DNA from: Laccaria trichodermophora
Taxonomy: Eukaryota > Basidiomycota > Agaricomycetes > Agaricales > Hydnangiaceae
Direction: 5' to 3'
Length of the DNA: 64,000 bases
Assembly (NCBI GenBank): GCA_018417955.1
Contig: JACTVC010000007.1
Span: forward strand, 434,001-498,000
The position numbers and the translations under genes are program-made. The notes beneath the pieces are model-generated. The model worked only from the letters and a program-made list of their open reading frames with translations, made no database searches and had not been told where the DNA came from. Positions 1 through 12,752 of the stretch are shown here, one piece after another. Positions within the stretch are counted from its first letter, which is position 1. Each line of letters starts with the position of its first letter.

Positions 1-2241
1 CAAAGTTTGGGCAAGGGTAGACAGAGGAAGCCTTAATGATAAACCCCTCAGCACATGGCACCAGTTTGGAGAAATGGTGCCACTCACGAAAAACTGTCAT
101 CAGCAAGTATGCTGATAACTTCATCATACGCAACGAGCTTCCCTATAAATGACATAAGAACTCGGCTTGAGTGAACACCTAAAACACCTGCCAAGAAGCT
201 CCATGACGGCCCCGACACTCGAGCTCAGATCGTCCTTCATATCGCATAAACAGCGCCACAAAACGACGAGGACTTGTCCAAGGGAGCCAGAAAGGCGAGT
301 TACCATGTGTTTGGCCACTGGGAGTAAACATGAAGCTGCTACAGATCGAACATCATCGTCTTTATCCCCCAAGCTAAGAAAAAAATTAGCGGTCAGCTAC
401 GATCTTTTGAGCCTTCAACGCACCCAAGTATGGCAGCATCGACAACATCTTGAAGCACATTCTGGCTTGCGCCCCCACTTTCTTCAGTTTTCAGCTCTGT
501 GTCGAATAGATCATGGCGCACAGCAACTTCATACTTAATCCCAAGGAGTCCTGCATGCCTCACTTCCCAAACATGGTTTCGTTCAATTGGTTCTGTCTTG
601 AGCTTCCCGTTAATGGAAAGATTGAAGTCCTGGCGAATCATTTGTAACAAAACAGCGTGCACATGGAGAAGGGAGCGTCGAGGCATATGAATCAGGAGGG
701 AGGCGAGCGTTTGAGACACGGTTTCGCGGACAGGCGCGACTACCTGGAAGCTTGTCAGAACGAAAGGCGAGAATTGAGGTTGAAGCAGATACCTGATCTG
801 ACACAAAATCTCCAAAGCGGTCAAGGACGAAAATACAAAGGAACTTGGCAGATAAGTCATTGCACCACTTTTCATGAGCAATCTCATTTTCAGTCCAAGC
901 CAAACCATCTAAGCGTAGATCAGCCTTGTTCACATAGGAAAAAAAAACTTGAGATATACCTTTCATACCGCCACACTTTCCCTGTACTCGGAGCAATTCA
1001 CGTAACGCCATGGCAGCTCCGTGTCGAACTTCCCATGCAGCGCTGAATAGGTCCACCTCAAGAACCTTCACGACGCCATCCCAGATCCAACAACCAGGTT
1101 CTACTTCAAGTGCTTTCGACTGTTTTGCTGCTTTGGGAGAAACCGCGCCACCTTTTGTAGGATCAATGATGACTTTTTCGGATGGTGGGTCTTTAGTGCA
1201 GGGCGCGGGGCTGTTTATCCGTGAAACGGAATTTTTGTCGTCAGAAGAAATCAAACGTGCTCTTTGAAAAACTTGTTAAAACTAATACTCGACAGCTTGC
1301 GGGAAAAGTTACTTGTGAGAAGAACCAGTGGGCGCTGCGCTATATTTTGCCCCCGTCGACTGAGGAGGTGGCGCAACCACGAAAGCGGAGTTACCGGGCT
1401 TCCGTTTCCGTTTGAGTCGGTTACGTTCTCGAGCAGATAAAGCGCCAACATCCGCTTCTTGAGCAACATGATCATGGGAATCGGTTGGAGAAGGCACAGT
1501 AGGTGTCACAGAGCGTGTTTGTGGAGAAGGATCTTGATTTTCCGAGGTTGACAGGTCCATGGCAGCAAGAACTTGAATGCCGTCCGCCGAATCAGGAGGG
1601 GGAGGAAGAGGATTTTCGTCCATGTCAACCTCCATATCTGCCGCCAACTCTTTGTCCAAACCAATATCGTCTGCTACGGTCTCTAAGAATTCAAGACCAA
1701 GCCGTCCCATAGCCTCTTTTCTCGCTTTCTTAACCTCGGCTGCACTTGATAAGATTCCGGTTGGTTTCGTAAATTCCTTCCCCGAGGAAGCCAACAAAAG
1801 ATTACCCTGGAGAATCAGTTCGCGTAGTGAAAAGATAGGATATTCTGGTAAAGGGAGGGCATCGGTAGTCATGGCGTCATCCTCCACTGGTGCGGGCTTC
1901 CAAACTGGAACTAAAGTGAATATTTGCGAAAGTGCAACGGAAGCTGCGATCCGAGATTCAAAGGATTTCGAATGCAAGAATGGAATAATCTGGATTCGGT
2001 TAACGCATGCTCAATATTATGCTTAAGGCTGAGTACACACCCTCGCCACCACAGCCATCAACTCGGCCCATGAGGAGCGATCTGCGAGAGCCACTGACTG
2101 GCGATTGGATTTGAAGTCATCTTCCACGATGGCGACATCGCTTGTGACGCTCTTGACAGCCAATTGAGCCAATTGTTTAGCAGCGGTATTCCTTACTGAT
2201 GTCGAGGAGCCAGTGTCAAGTAGAAGGAGGAGCCTGTCCAA
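1..2241 (-). CDS. MOT1: MOT1/BTAF1-type TBP-removing Swi2/Snf2 ATPase, N-terminal part (gene runs off the left edge)
   Basis: Mot1 removes TATA-binding protein from DNA in an ATP-dependent manner; its N-terminal HEAT repeats grip TBP. The first exon on the minus strand begins MDRLLLLLDTGSSTSVRNTA and continues AAKQLAQLAVKSV, which is the characteristic Mot1 N-terminus. Further exons follow at about 1309-1977, 610-1254, 393-908 and 124-372, separated by short introns. They include an acidic, proline-rich linker and HEAT-like stretches such as WEVRHGAAMALRELLRVQGK. Only the N-terminal several hundred residues are inside the window; the Snf2 ATPase is not seen. The start at 2241 is chosen because the family signature begins at this Met. 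The JmjC gene diverges to the right, about 300 bp away. Confidence 0.88.
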
Positions 2242-2540
2242 CCTGTAATCTGTTGTGAGCTGGTGGCAACAGCTGGAATATACTCAGGCACACCTTGAAG
2301 TCATACCGAAGGGAATAACCGGGCCGGAGGGACGTAAGCGCAGGAAGCGTGTTTGGGTTTGTTTACGGGGGGATTTTGGGGCTCGCTGTTGCGCCTTTAA
2401 ATCTCCTACTCATCTACGCGTGACTGAAAAGCGTGACTGTCACTCAACCACAAATAGACTAGCAATATGCCTTTGATTGCCCTTGACTTATATATTGCTC
2501 CCTTCATATCATTTTCTAGGAATATCACAGCCATCTCTCT

Positions 2541-3999
2541 ATGTTCTGGATGCAGGAATTCGCAGCAGATCTTCTCAATGACTTCAATAACTGCGAACTT
2601 CCTTTGACCAGAGGTGCTCTACACCCCGTCTGCTAATCTGTTGTGCTCAATCAAAGTTCATTCAGCATTACTCATGTGCGACCAGTCTTATTTTATCGCC
2701 TTGCGAGACGCGGTGCAAGACCTGGCATCTGGATTAACTGGGGAGAAACGCATCACAGAAATTCATACTATCACGGCTGCCTCTTACGAAAAAATGCGAA
2801 ACTCTTCATCCTCTACTGAACTCGCCATTTGGAGAAGAATGTATACCGACTCATCGATTGTAAAAGCTCTGATAGAAGTCGCTATTTCAGCTTCAGTTCA
2901 GGCTATATCGACACTGGATTATGCCATTATCGTGGCGGGTGCCACTGGTGAAGGGCGCCTGGACCTAATTCATCGCCTCGTGAAAGAAATTCAATTTGCC
3001 TTTTGGCCTGGTCCATGTCAGGCTGTAACCCCGTCAGGATCAATTTCGACGTTGTCCTCGGTTCATATTCTGTCAACCGCCAAACATGCCATACCGGAAA
3101 TCTCAACACCTCCTTCACTTTTATCTTTTCAGTCAGAAAACTCACGACATCCATTTATTTTACGCGACTATGCAGATAAATGGCCCGCAATGACAAACCA
3201 TCCTTGGCGTTCGTCGCGCTATCTACGCGCCGTGGCTGGTCCTGGTCGCGTTGTCCCTGTAGAGGTGGGAAATAATTATCTTGCAGACGATTGGAAGCAA
3301 GTAATAATGAAATGGGACGATTTTTTATCCTCTCTCGAGCTCGAGGATCAGCCACTTCCTTGTCGGAGTGGTGAGGTTCTTTATCTGGCCCAGCACGATC
3401 TTTTCATGCAATTCCCTACATTACGAAGGGATATCGTTATCCCAGATTACGCCTTTGCTTCTTTGTCATATACAGACCATTCCTGCTATCGGCCTCCAGG
3501 AAATGACGACCATATTCTGTTGAATGCATGGCTAGGACCCAAGGCAACCGTTTCGCCAGCCCATACTGTACGCTTCCTTCGTGACATATCCAATACTTGC
3601 GCTACTCACGAATATACAGGACCCTTATCACAATCTTTATGGTAAGTGAATTTCGAGTGCCTGTCTCCTAGCATTCTGAAAACTTTGACAGTGCAGCTTG
3701 TTGGTCGCAAGATGGTGTGGTTGGCACCACCAAGCGTATCGCAGCATATGTCTCGGCACAGAAACACTGATCAAGTTATGGAAGAAAACGCTGCAAAAAC
3801 AATGACCAGCAATACTTCTGATGCAGATGTGTTCTCTGACGGAAGTTGTAAAAGCAGTTTCCCAACTTTCTGGTCCCAGGTTGTGCCAACAGCAATGTCC
3901 GCGACATTGAAACCAGGAGACCTGCTTTTCTTTCCTGCCGGATGGTGGCACGCAATGCGCAGCGAAGATACAAGTTTCTCTATGTCTATATGGTTTTAA
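2541..3999 (+). CDS. JmjC-domain protein of the KDM8/JMJD5 family
   Basis: Fe(II)/2-oxoglutarate oxygenase-like protein, about 430 aa. An N-terminal helical region is followed by the JmjC fold: PFILRDYADKWPAM, VPVEVGNNYLADDW, YLAQHDLFMQFPTLRRDI, then SPAHT-DPYHNL with the HxD iron ligands, LVGRKMVWLAPP, and FFPAGWWHAMRS with the distal His. This order matches JMJD5. My exon model is 2541-2613, 2666-3567, 3620-3641 and 3692-3999, with introns of 50-52 nt. The 22-nt exon carries the iron-binding Asp. The first exon and start are less certain; an alternative acceptor at 2656 is also in frame. The JMJD5 family is variously reported as peptidase, demethylase or arginine hydroxylase, so the substrate here is unknown. 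Confidence 0.85.
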
Positions 4000-4189
4000 T
4001 CGCGTCGGTTTGGATCAGCGTATTGTATCAGTAGAGTTATTTTACTCGTTAAATAATACAGTAACCTGGGTGACCAATGAATGCATCACCCAGCTCTCAC
4101 CTGGCTCTCACGGTCCCTTGCGAAGAATAGGCTCGATTTTCAGCAATCAGGTTCTCCGCCGACGCCTATTGTCTCTGCATCGCTAGCCG

Positions 4190-7100
4190 GTGGTATGCAC
4201 GGCTGTGATGAATTCTCAGATGTCTTCCTTCGATGTCGAACGAACACCTCTGTCAGCATATCCCGATAAACGGTCACATTTAGTTTCAATGCCGCTCACC
4301 CCCTCTTTGATTGCAGACGCTGTCCGCAACTCAGCTGATGCTGGAATCACTCTTGTTCTGTCTAAAAAGAACATCACTGAAGTTGGTGCGGAGGCTGCGG
4401 AAGAGCTGGCGAGCATAGGAACGGAGGAGCAAGACGTTCTTGAGAGGTGCGACGATTCATAGAATTTTTGGTCTTCCAAACTTAAGCTACCTCCCTCTGT
4501 CAGACTCGCTCTTGGAAATAATCGGCTGACAACTCTTCCAACAGAGTTTGCCTCACTTTCGCGTTTGCGATACTTGAACCTGAAGCACAATGGCTTCTCG
4601 ACTTTCCCTGACGTTGTGGGTGTATTTGTTCCCTTGGCTAACTGTTTCCTCAAAATGTTGTAGTTGACTTCCATGCCCTCTCTGGACACTCTGGACGTCA
4701 GTCACAACAAGATCAAGTATTTTCCTTTGCGACCTGGTCAGCTCCTGCAGTTACGAGTTTGTGAAATTCCATTCTTTTTCAGTTATATTCTCAATGTCAC
4801 TCTTAGGTCTTCTGTTTTGCAAGAAACAAAATTACAAGGTTGCCCACTTATCTCCCGCACTTCCATAACTTGGATGTATTGCAATGGGAACGCAATCCCA
4901 TCGAATGGCCGCCAAGCAATGTGATGAGAGCTGTCGTTGCAGATGGGAAAGGCATGAAAGATTGGATAAAAGCCGTTCAGAGTTGGATAGAAAGCGAGAA
5001 TCGTGCTACAAAAGAACTAGAGGATTCTGGATACAGCGAACAGGCGCCAGTTCGGGATAGCAGCTTGTTCGTCTTCTTCCCCTCTATTATCACAGCACTA
5101 CTGAAAACACACTACTCCATCCAGCAGGGAAAAAGATCACTCTTGGCGGTTCCCAAGTCATGACAGGGCACTCGATGTGGGGACTCCTCACGTCCGATCG
5201 ATTTCTGTGGACTCTAATCTCTCTATGTCATCTATCGCGGAGTCCTTGCAAGAAACCGAACCTTCCTTTCAGGATGTCCTAGACCAGCACCCAGCACCCC
5301 TTCTCTTTGATAACATCACCTCTGGGAGTGTCGATCGATCACCTACAGGTTCTTTCGGAAGTTACCTTCCCAGCCCAGGAGAAACGGATAGCTTTGAAAT
5401 CACGTCTGGGGCTGACGAATTGAATCGTTACGATTTACAGTATTCGTCCCAACAGTCGCACTTTCGGACTTCGTCCTACGCCGAACACCGAAGCAGCGGA
5501 TCTGCTAAAATTGCCCCGAAAAACAGCCTTCCTGATCTTCGTAGCACAAACTGGATTCCAACGATTGAAACCCCTCAACCGCCAGAAAGGGGGCTACCTT
5601 CGCTGAGTAATAGGTTGAAATCGGAGAATTCTGATAACTCAACTGTTGCTTCACATCTTCACGACCACGAACCAGACCACATGTCTACTACATTAACCGA
5701 GAACTTAGTTTCCTCAAATCATTCGGTCCCATCGATGGCTTTCGAGCGCAACTCTTATTTTCGTCGTCTATCCTCGATGCCTTTTTCTACATCTCTTCCA
5801 AACCCTCTTATTTGCCTCGTGGAGACAGCGCGTAGCATTCTTTTTGCTATGAGCCAGGTCTACCAAACCATTGAACATTACGCCAATCATGCCATTGATG
5901 ATCGATATTCTTCCGTCTTCAAGAAGGTTCTGGATCCTGCGAGTGCAAGTATGATGCAACTGATTCGGTCCCTTGACCGATTCGATGCTGTAAGCCAAAA
6001 GACATTACCTCCTCCTGCGGTTTGCCGAGGCTTGGTAGAGAGCTGCAGGAGTACGATCACCGTTTCTGGTAAAGCTATCAGTGTTTTAGCTTTGCAGCTA
6101 CGCTTAGCTCAATGCGACGACGCAAGATACTCAAGGTGGATAGTACTGGAACTTTACGCGGCTAAGGCAGAGATTTCGGCGGCATGGCAGGATTTGCTTC
6201 CGCATATCGAAACACTTAGGCCATTCTTGCAAGGGAAAGCGATATTCGGGCACTCAGCTTCCATTGGTCTGCCGATACCTGAAGTACTGTCGATCTCTCC
6301 TTCTTCAGATCCTCTCTACGCGGCACCTCGTTTGCGATCGATGGACAATCTCTATCCTCCTGCATCAACTCCCTCCGTAGGACGAACTCGCACAGCTAGA
6401 CGGCACGCAGGTTCTTTCAGTTCCAAAGATGTGGAAATTGGAAAGCAACTTCCCTCCTACGACGTATTCCCCGCTTTGGTTGGAGGAGTTGCTTTCAACA
6501 CACCCACACTTCGTACCCCAAAGCGGCAAACCACAGCTTCAGTGTTGGCATCGCCAACGCCCAGAATGTTTCCCCTTACAACGCCCACGGCTTTCCCTAG
6601 CATTACCCACGTTCAAGAAGATAGCAATTTAAGGCACTCCCGTCATGGTTCCTCTAGTTCACTCCTAGCATCGTCCGTATCAGCCTCATCACTTTCCTTA
6701 ATCACGACTAGTTCACTTTTAGAAATTCCATCGAACTCCAAGACACAGGTTGATAGAGAAGCGTTACAAGCTGTCACAGACGCTGTCCATATCGCTCCCA
6801 CTGTCTTGGATATGCTGGAGGAGGCACTGGGGGATGTGTTGTCCTCCAACGCTGATATCCGACAAAGCCTCGAAAGGGCGAGAGATGTCACGACTAGGTT
6901 GTCCCACCTCGCCCGGACGGCGTCGAGCTGGGACCGTGCCGCTGATAAAACGATCCTCCGCGAGGATGCACATCTGTTCCTCAAGGTAAGATTGCAAGAA
7001 TGTCACCAACCACTCTTCTCCTGCTGATTATCCGTTTTCAGGCCGTGGTTCAAATTTCAAACATAATTAAGACTTACGGCAGCTCACGTTCCATATCGTC

Positions 7101-7422
7101 TACACTACGGTCCAATATGGTGAAACTAACAAATTCAACTGAAGAGTTTGCCATCTTGCTTCATGTTTCCTCATTTTCTCCATCATCACCGGGCGTACTC
7201 GGCATCTCTCCGGCGCAAAATGTTTTCTATATGCCAGAGGACAATCGGCTGGGTTCAAGTCTGTCACGATCTCGAAGCGCGCAAGCCGTGCCAACTACGA
7301 AGCACCCACCTGCATACGATGTGCCGCATAGTGCATTGCCTTCTGCTTCTTTTAAGATTCCAAATGTTCGGCGACTGAGGGGTGCTCTCGAAGCTCGCAA
7401 CGACAACTCAGACCCTGGGTGA
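4190..7422 (+). CDS. SOG2: SOG2-type leucine-rich-repeat protein of the RAM signalling network
   Basis: Sog2 is a leucine-rich-repeat partner in the fungal RAM/MOR (Cbk1-Mob2) pathway controlling polarity and cell separation. N-terminal LRRs are visible as [50 protein letters not shown] and [19 protein letters not shown] long Ser-rich linker follows, then the conserved SOG2 helical region beginning near [15 protein letters not shown] and a Ser/Thr-rich C-terminus. My intron model is 4436-4486, 4616-4663, 4757-4806, 5067-5124 and 6986-7041; each restores frame or repeat continuity. Total length is near 980 aa. The start is tentative, because in-frame Met codons also occur shortly downstream of 4190. 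PAN2 follows on the same strand about 220 bp later. Confidence 0.85.
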
Positions 7423-7642
7423 CAGCTTGGTTGATTTGTCGGATATCTAACATGTATTATACCACTATGTATACTCTATGTACATAATTACGCTCATACT
7501 TAGTACTTCAGGGACCAGCGGCGTTCAAATTAGATTATTTCTTTCATAAGATTACCTGTAAAGTACATTAACTTGACATTAACATTCAGCATCTTGAACT
7601 TTCCTCTCTTGCGAGTACACCTGTAGGAGTTTTCGAAGAGTT

Positions 7643-10600
7643 ATGACCGCGTATCACAAAATCCCCTCAATACCTAGTGATTTCCCCCAGCCTATAACGG
7701 CGCTATCCTTCGATCCTGTATCTGACATTTTATGGGCCGGCTCAGACGCTGGGCGGGTATTGGCTTACTATGGCAGCCAGGGCATGAAAGGCGTAACATT
7801 TCACGTTGGAGGCAGCAAAGCCGTGAGTAAAATCTCAGCTGGCGACAACTATGTGAGGGCACTAGGTACCTCGAGTGAAAGATTGGGGTCATGGACCAAA
7901 GGAGGGATGAACAAATGGTTCTTTCGGTAAGTGCTAGTCTTCTAGAGCTATCTTCGCTAACCTGTCAATCTCTCTCACTCTTAGCCCATCTGCCCCTTGT
8001 GATATCACGACCTTCTCCAATGCGTCCCATTCTCATTTCCTCGCGGCTGCGACGACCAATCTAGAGTTACTGTTCCTTAACTCTATGACTGGAAGCGTTG
8101 TACGACAAGTTCCGACTACGTCTGTCATCACCCAGCTCCAGTTTTCACATTCCGTGCTACTCTCCGGCTCATCGGATGGCTTTCTGCGTGTTCATGATCC
8201 CCGTACAGGTATGGGGCGGGCGGGTGCTGCAGAAAGCGTCATCAAATCACACACGGGATCAATACAAGGTTTGCAGACAATCGGTAATTTTGCCTTCACT
8301 ATTGGCATGGGAGAAAGGTAGATTTGAGTATTTTACAGATTTTCTTCATCTTATTCTGCTGTCCACTTTATCTCTCGTTTAGGCAATCACGCCCTTTCCC
8401 AGACCCACTGGTCAAAGTTTACGATTTACGAACAATGCGGCCGCTACCTCCAATTGCATTTTCATCAGGCCCGGCGTTTATACAGGTTCTTCCGAAACGA
8501 GTTTCGAGTATCGTGGTGGTTTCAAACCAAGGATTAGTTAATGTGGTCGATGTTTCGAATTTTTCCTCTCCGAGTGAATTCCATCAAGTAAGCTCCACCA
8601 ATTTATATCTATGGCACATATTAAGCTATAAGCATAGCTCGATATTTCCTCCCACTTGACATCATTTTCAGTTTCTCCAACAGGAACATATATGGCATTT
8701 GGTGATGCTGAAGGCGTCATCCATCTTATATCGCAAGCAGAAGATAGCGTGACGCCCTTTAGTGGATTTGAAGGACAACCTATCCCATGGGTTGATACGC
8801 CTGCCCCACTGCCGAATATCGAATGGGAAGCGTCAACGTTTGTAGCTACTTTTCTTCCGTGTATTTGATGCTCACAAGTAGGTTATTCTAGACCTCTAAA
8901 TTCCATCGGACTTCCTTATTATGATACACAATTGTTGTCATCTTGGTCGTCCCAGTTTGCCACAACAATTGGCGACTATCCGTCTCCAACCAAAATACCT
9001 CCACAGGTTTTGAACACGATGAAAACAAAGGATAACATAGCATACGCCGCCCTCCCAAAGGAGCTTAGAGGTCGTCGCAACGTGATTTCTGTTGGGCCTT
9101 CCAGAGGTAATGGCCGATTCAGAAGTGGTAGATCAAAACCAACGGAGGTAGCATTGGCCCTCATTGATCTAGTGTATTCTTCTAATTTGTTTTGTTTACA
9201 GCCAGAACCCGAAAGCGTTGCCTACGACATGACGTATGGTGATGTCCCACGAATTTACCGACGAGTGGAAATTGAATATTCGAAATTCGGAGTTGAGGAT
9301 TTTGATTTCGGGTATTTACTAGTCTTGGTACCCTGTCATCAAAGTCTGATTCTGGTTACTTCTAGTTTTTATAACAAAACAGATTGCAGCGGCCTTGAGA
9401 CCCATATCCTGAACTCTTACACAAACGCTATCGTCCAACTGATGCACTACGTCCAGCCAATCAGGCTTCTGGCAAAATCACACATTACCACGAACTGTCC
9501 ACGGGAGCACTGCCTTCTTTGCGAGCTAGGATTTGTCTCTCGTATGTTGGAGGACGCTCATGGAACAAACTGTCAATCGAGTAATTTTTGCAAGACTGTC
9601 GGTGTTCTGGCGCAAGGTAAGAACTCTTTTCTTTCACAGTTTGATTATATTGAAGCATCTCCCTAGCCTCAAATGCGATTGAGATCGTCGACTATGGTCG
9701 AGAAACTACTGATGTGGACTACGCACACAAGATACAGACATTCCATCGCTTTTTGATCGACCATCTTAGTTCAGAAGGAAACGCCTTTCCACATAATCCT
9801 CAACTCTGGAGACGTACTTCTGACTCGCAGTCTCTAGCAGCTGCGCCTATTACCCAACTTGTCGGCATTGACGCAAAGAACATGATAACTTGCTCCAATT
9901 GTAAGGCGTTGAGAGAGAAGGAAAACATGACACACGTTGTCGACTTAACATACCCTCGGAAGGTGTGGCCTCCAGAAGAATGGCATTGATTTCGCGTCTA
10001 ATACCCGCATCAGCCTTCACCTGGAGAATCTACAGCATCCCCTGACTTTGCTAATGTCCTCAGGCTGTCATTGCTCCGGCACATGACACACAAAGCGACA
10101 TGTCAAAGCTGCAAACAGTTCTCTAGTTTCACTTCCACGCGATCCATACCATCACGGGATCTCCCGCCTATCCTTGCAATAAATGCCTGCGTGTACAACG
10201 AAGATAACCTTGGGTTTTGGTTGGATTCTAAAAACAAAAATTTCTTGCAACCGCAGATCCAATTGCACGGTCAGAATGATGGTGTTGATGATACGTTTGG
10301 GGTCACTTACGAAATCAGGGTGGCTATAACCTCTCGGCTGATTCTTAATCAAGCGTTTTAACCCCCTACCCAACAGGCAATGGTCGTGAAAATCACAACA
10401 AAGGAAAAGCAGTCCCATCTAGTTGCAATCATCAAAGGTTTAGCACCATTTAGCCTACTTGAATGGGGCTCATAAATTTCCACCAGTTCCGGAGTCCAAA
10501 AATTACGCCAGCCCTTGGTTTGTTTTCAACGATTTCGTGGTCCAAAATATTTCAGAGGAAGAGGCCTTGAGTTTCCCTGGTAGATGGAAGGTAACCCTAC

Positions 10601-11872
10601 ACTGTTCCGATCTTGATCCACATTCAAAGAGCTCTCTAGACGCCTGCGATTTTATACCTGGATCGAGAAGACGCACGTAAAAGTTTGGATTTTAGTGGCT
10701 TGCCATCTAGTATCGACCCAACAATCCTTACCCGAGACACGTCTATTTCATTGTACGTAACATATACTCCTTCTTGTTCCGTCCATTGACGACAAGACAA
10801 TTTCAGGAACCGCGATGATAGTCTGATTAAGCAGGAGGTTCTACGTTCTGAAGAGTTGCCAAAGCCAGGAACTTTAGTAGCTATTGATGCAGAATTTGTT
10901 TCCATGCAGCAGGTGGGCCTCATCCTGTGGCGAAATCAGCACACTAATCCGCACACAGGAAGAGAGTGAATTTCGATCAGATGGAACGAATAAGGTTCTT
11001 CGACCGGCCAGATTGAGTCTAGCTCGGGTGTCAGTCTTGAGAGGGGACGGTCCTCGACAGGGAGTACCATTTATTGACGACCATATCCATACTAGTGAAG
11101 TTATTGTCGACTACCTGACAGAATTTTCGGGAATTAAATGTAAGCTTTTGCCATATCCAAGTAATGAAACTGATTCACCAGGCCATTAAGTTGGGGATTT
11201 GGACCCTATTCGATCTCCTTACACTCTGACTCCATTGAAACTGGTTTACAAGAAATTGCGTGTTCTCGTCGACCGCGGATGCATCTTTGTTGGACATGGT
11301 CTTTCGAAAGATTTCCGCATCATCAGTAAACGTTCTCCCTTCTAGCTAACCGTTCAAAGCTGATTCTCCACAAAAGATATCCATGTCCCTCCTGAACAGG
11401 TCATCGATACAGTCGATCTTTACTTCCTTAAATCCCGCCAACGTCGGTTATCTCTGCGTTTTCTCTCCTGGTTTGTTCTTGGCCAATACATCCAAACCGA
11501 AACGCATGATTCCATTGAAGACGCGCGTTCCGCGCTCGGTCTGTTCAAGGCTTTTCAGGATTTAGAAGATCAGGGCAAGTTTGACGAAAAGCTCGATGAG
11601 CTTTATAAGGAGGGCAGGCAATTTGTAAAAATTCCTCGACCTTCCAAGACCATTGATTAATAGCTGCCTTCCAGAACTTCAGACCTCCCCCACTTCCTGG
11701 ACTTCCTGGTCTCCAGTCTACCCCAACTGCAGCCTCGCCTGCTCCGCCCTTTGCACCGCTTCACCAGAACTTAATTGACTCGGAATTGTCAAGAATGTAC
11801 TCCGATCCTACGCCTAACGTTCGAAGTTTCGAACCAAGCGCATACTACGGAAATCGCAACTGGCGCCGTTGA
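7643..11872 (+). CDS. PAN2: PAN2, catalytic subunit of the PAN2-PAN3 poly(A) deadenylase
   Basis: Shortens mRNA poly(A) tails in the cytoplasm together with PAN3. The domain order is the full family order: an N-terminal WD40 propeller (ITALSFDPVSDILWAGSDAG, LLSGSSDGFLRVHDPRTG), a USP-like domain (YNKTDCSGLETHILNSY), and a DEDDh exonuclease with GTLVAIDAEFVSMQQ, FVGHGLSKDFRII and HDSIEDARSALGLF. The catalytic D and E, the later Asp residues and the His are all present. The USP domain reads NSYTNAIVQ where an active protease would have Cys, as expected for this inactive scaffold. At least ten short introns interrupt it; one example is the junction MQQ|EESEFRSDG near 10,914-10,963. The proline-rich tail ends in YYGNRNWRR. 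The start follows a stop-rich region, with family sequence beginning immediately. Confidence 0.95.
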
Positions 11873-12009
11873 GTTCCAAAACAGCATTGTATCATCTCAG
11901 CAAACTACTTTGCTGACGAAAGGGTTGCGTGAAATGCTTGATGAAAATCATGGCAGCACTTGTCGAGACGGTGCGACAAACCCGAATATATGCATAGTAT
12001 AGACATAAA

Positions 12010-12528
12010 TCAGATGTCAAAATCGTCGTCGAGGTCTTTTCGTCGCTGATACTATGATGCAATGTCAGGATGGGCAAAGATAGATGCTGGCACGCACGAT
12101 GATAGTAGATTTCTTCGCTGTTGTCTTTCCCCTCACCTCTTCCATCTTACACCTGAATTTAAGCGATTTCATAAGGGGAGTGAAGCTAAAAACCAGCACC
12201 TGATCTAACAAGTCGATGAGTTGTTCCTCGGTGACTTGCCCTCTTAATTGGCCCGATTGTGCCATCTTCAACAAAATCGTCTCGATCTCCTTCGATCTCT
12301 CAGGACTAACGAGTGCTATCCGTGACACTGGACGTTCAGAAGGACGAATGAGCAAAGCAGACGCTGTTGGTTTGGAAAGAACGCACATCTTTCCCGTGCA
12401 GGAGTAGCAAGCACAGTCCTCAGCAGATCTCGCCGCATCTGCTCCTCTTGGGCGCGTTTGGCATCGTCTTCTCCTCCACTTCCGTCAGGAATCTTTGAAG
12501 TCCCTTGTGGTAGCTTTATTCCGTCCAT
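12010..12528 (-). CDS. PDCD5: PDCD5/TFAR19-family protein
   Basis: Small conserved DNA-binding and chaperonin-associated protein of archaea and eukaryotes. The start is MDGIKLPQGTSKIPD, followed by helical QMRRDLLRTVLATPARER. Splicing at the donor after GAAAGAT restores the family core ARERLSRIALVSPERS, then ILLKMAQSGQLRGQVTEEQL. The last exon ends QRRKDLDDDFDI, matching the basic-then-acidic C-terminus of PDCD5. Length is about 125-135 aa, normal for the family. It is convergent with PAN2, about 140 bp between stops. In animals PDCD5 is linked to apoptosis and the chaperonin CCT; a CCT subunit gene also lies in this window, but the two are far apart and this need not mean anything. Confidence 0.88.
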
Positions 12529-12752
12529 TAGAAAGGGTTGTGTATGAGTGAAAGTTGCAGATCGGAGTCAGTCATGCAAGACGGTGTTGTGATCGAGTTT
12601 GTTCAACCGCACGAGAATATTAATTTTCCAAGGCATTCGACCAGGTTACCAAACGAAATTATGCTACATTACGTGGAAATAGTCAGTAATATCTTCTAGA
12701 TACTAATATACAAAAGAGCGAAGAATCATCAAGATCGTAAGTAAAACATTCT

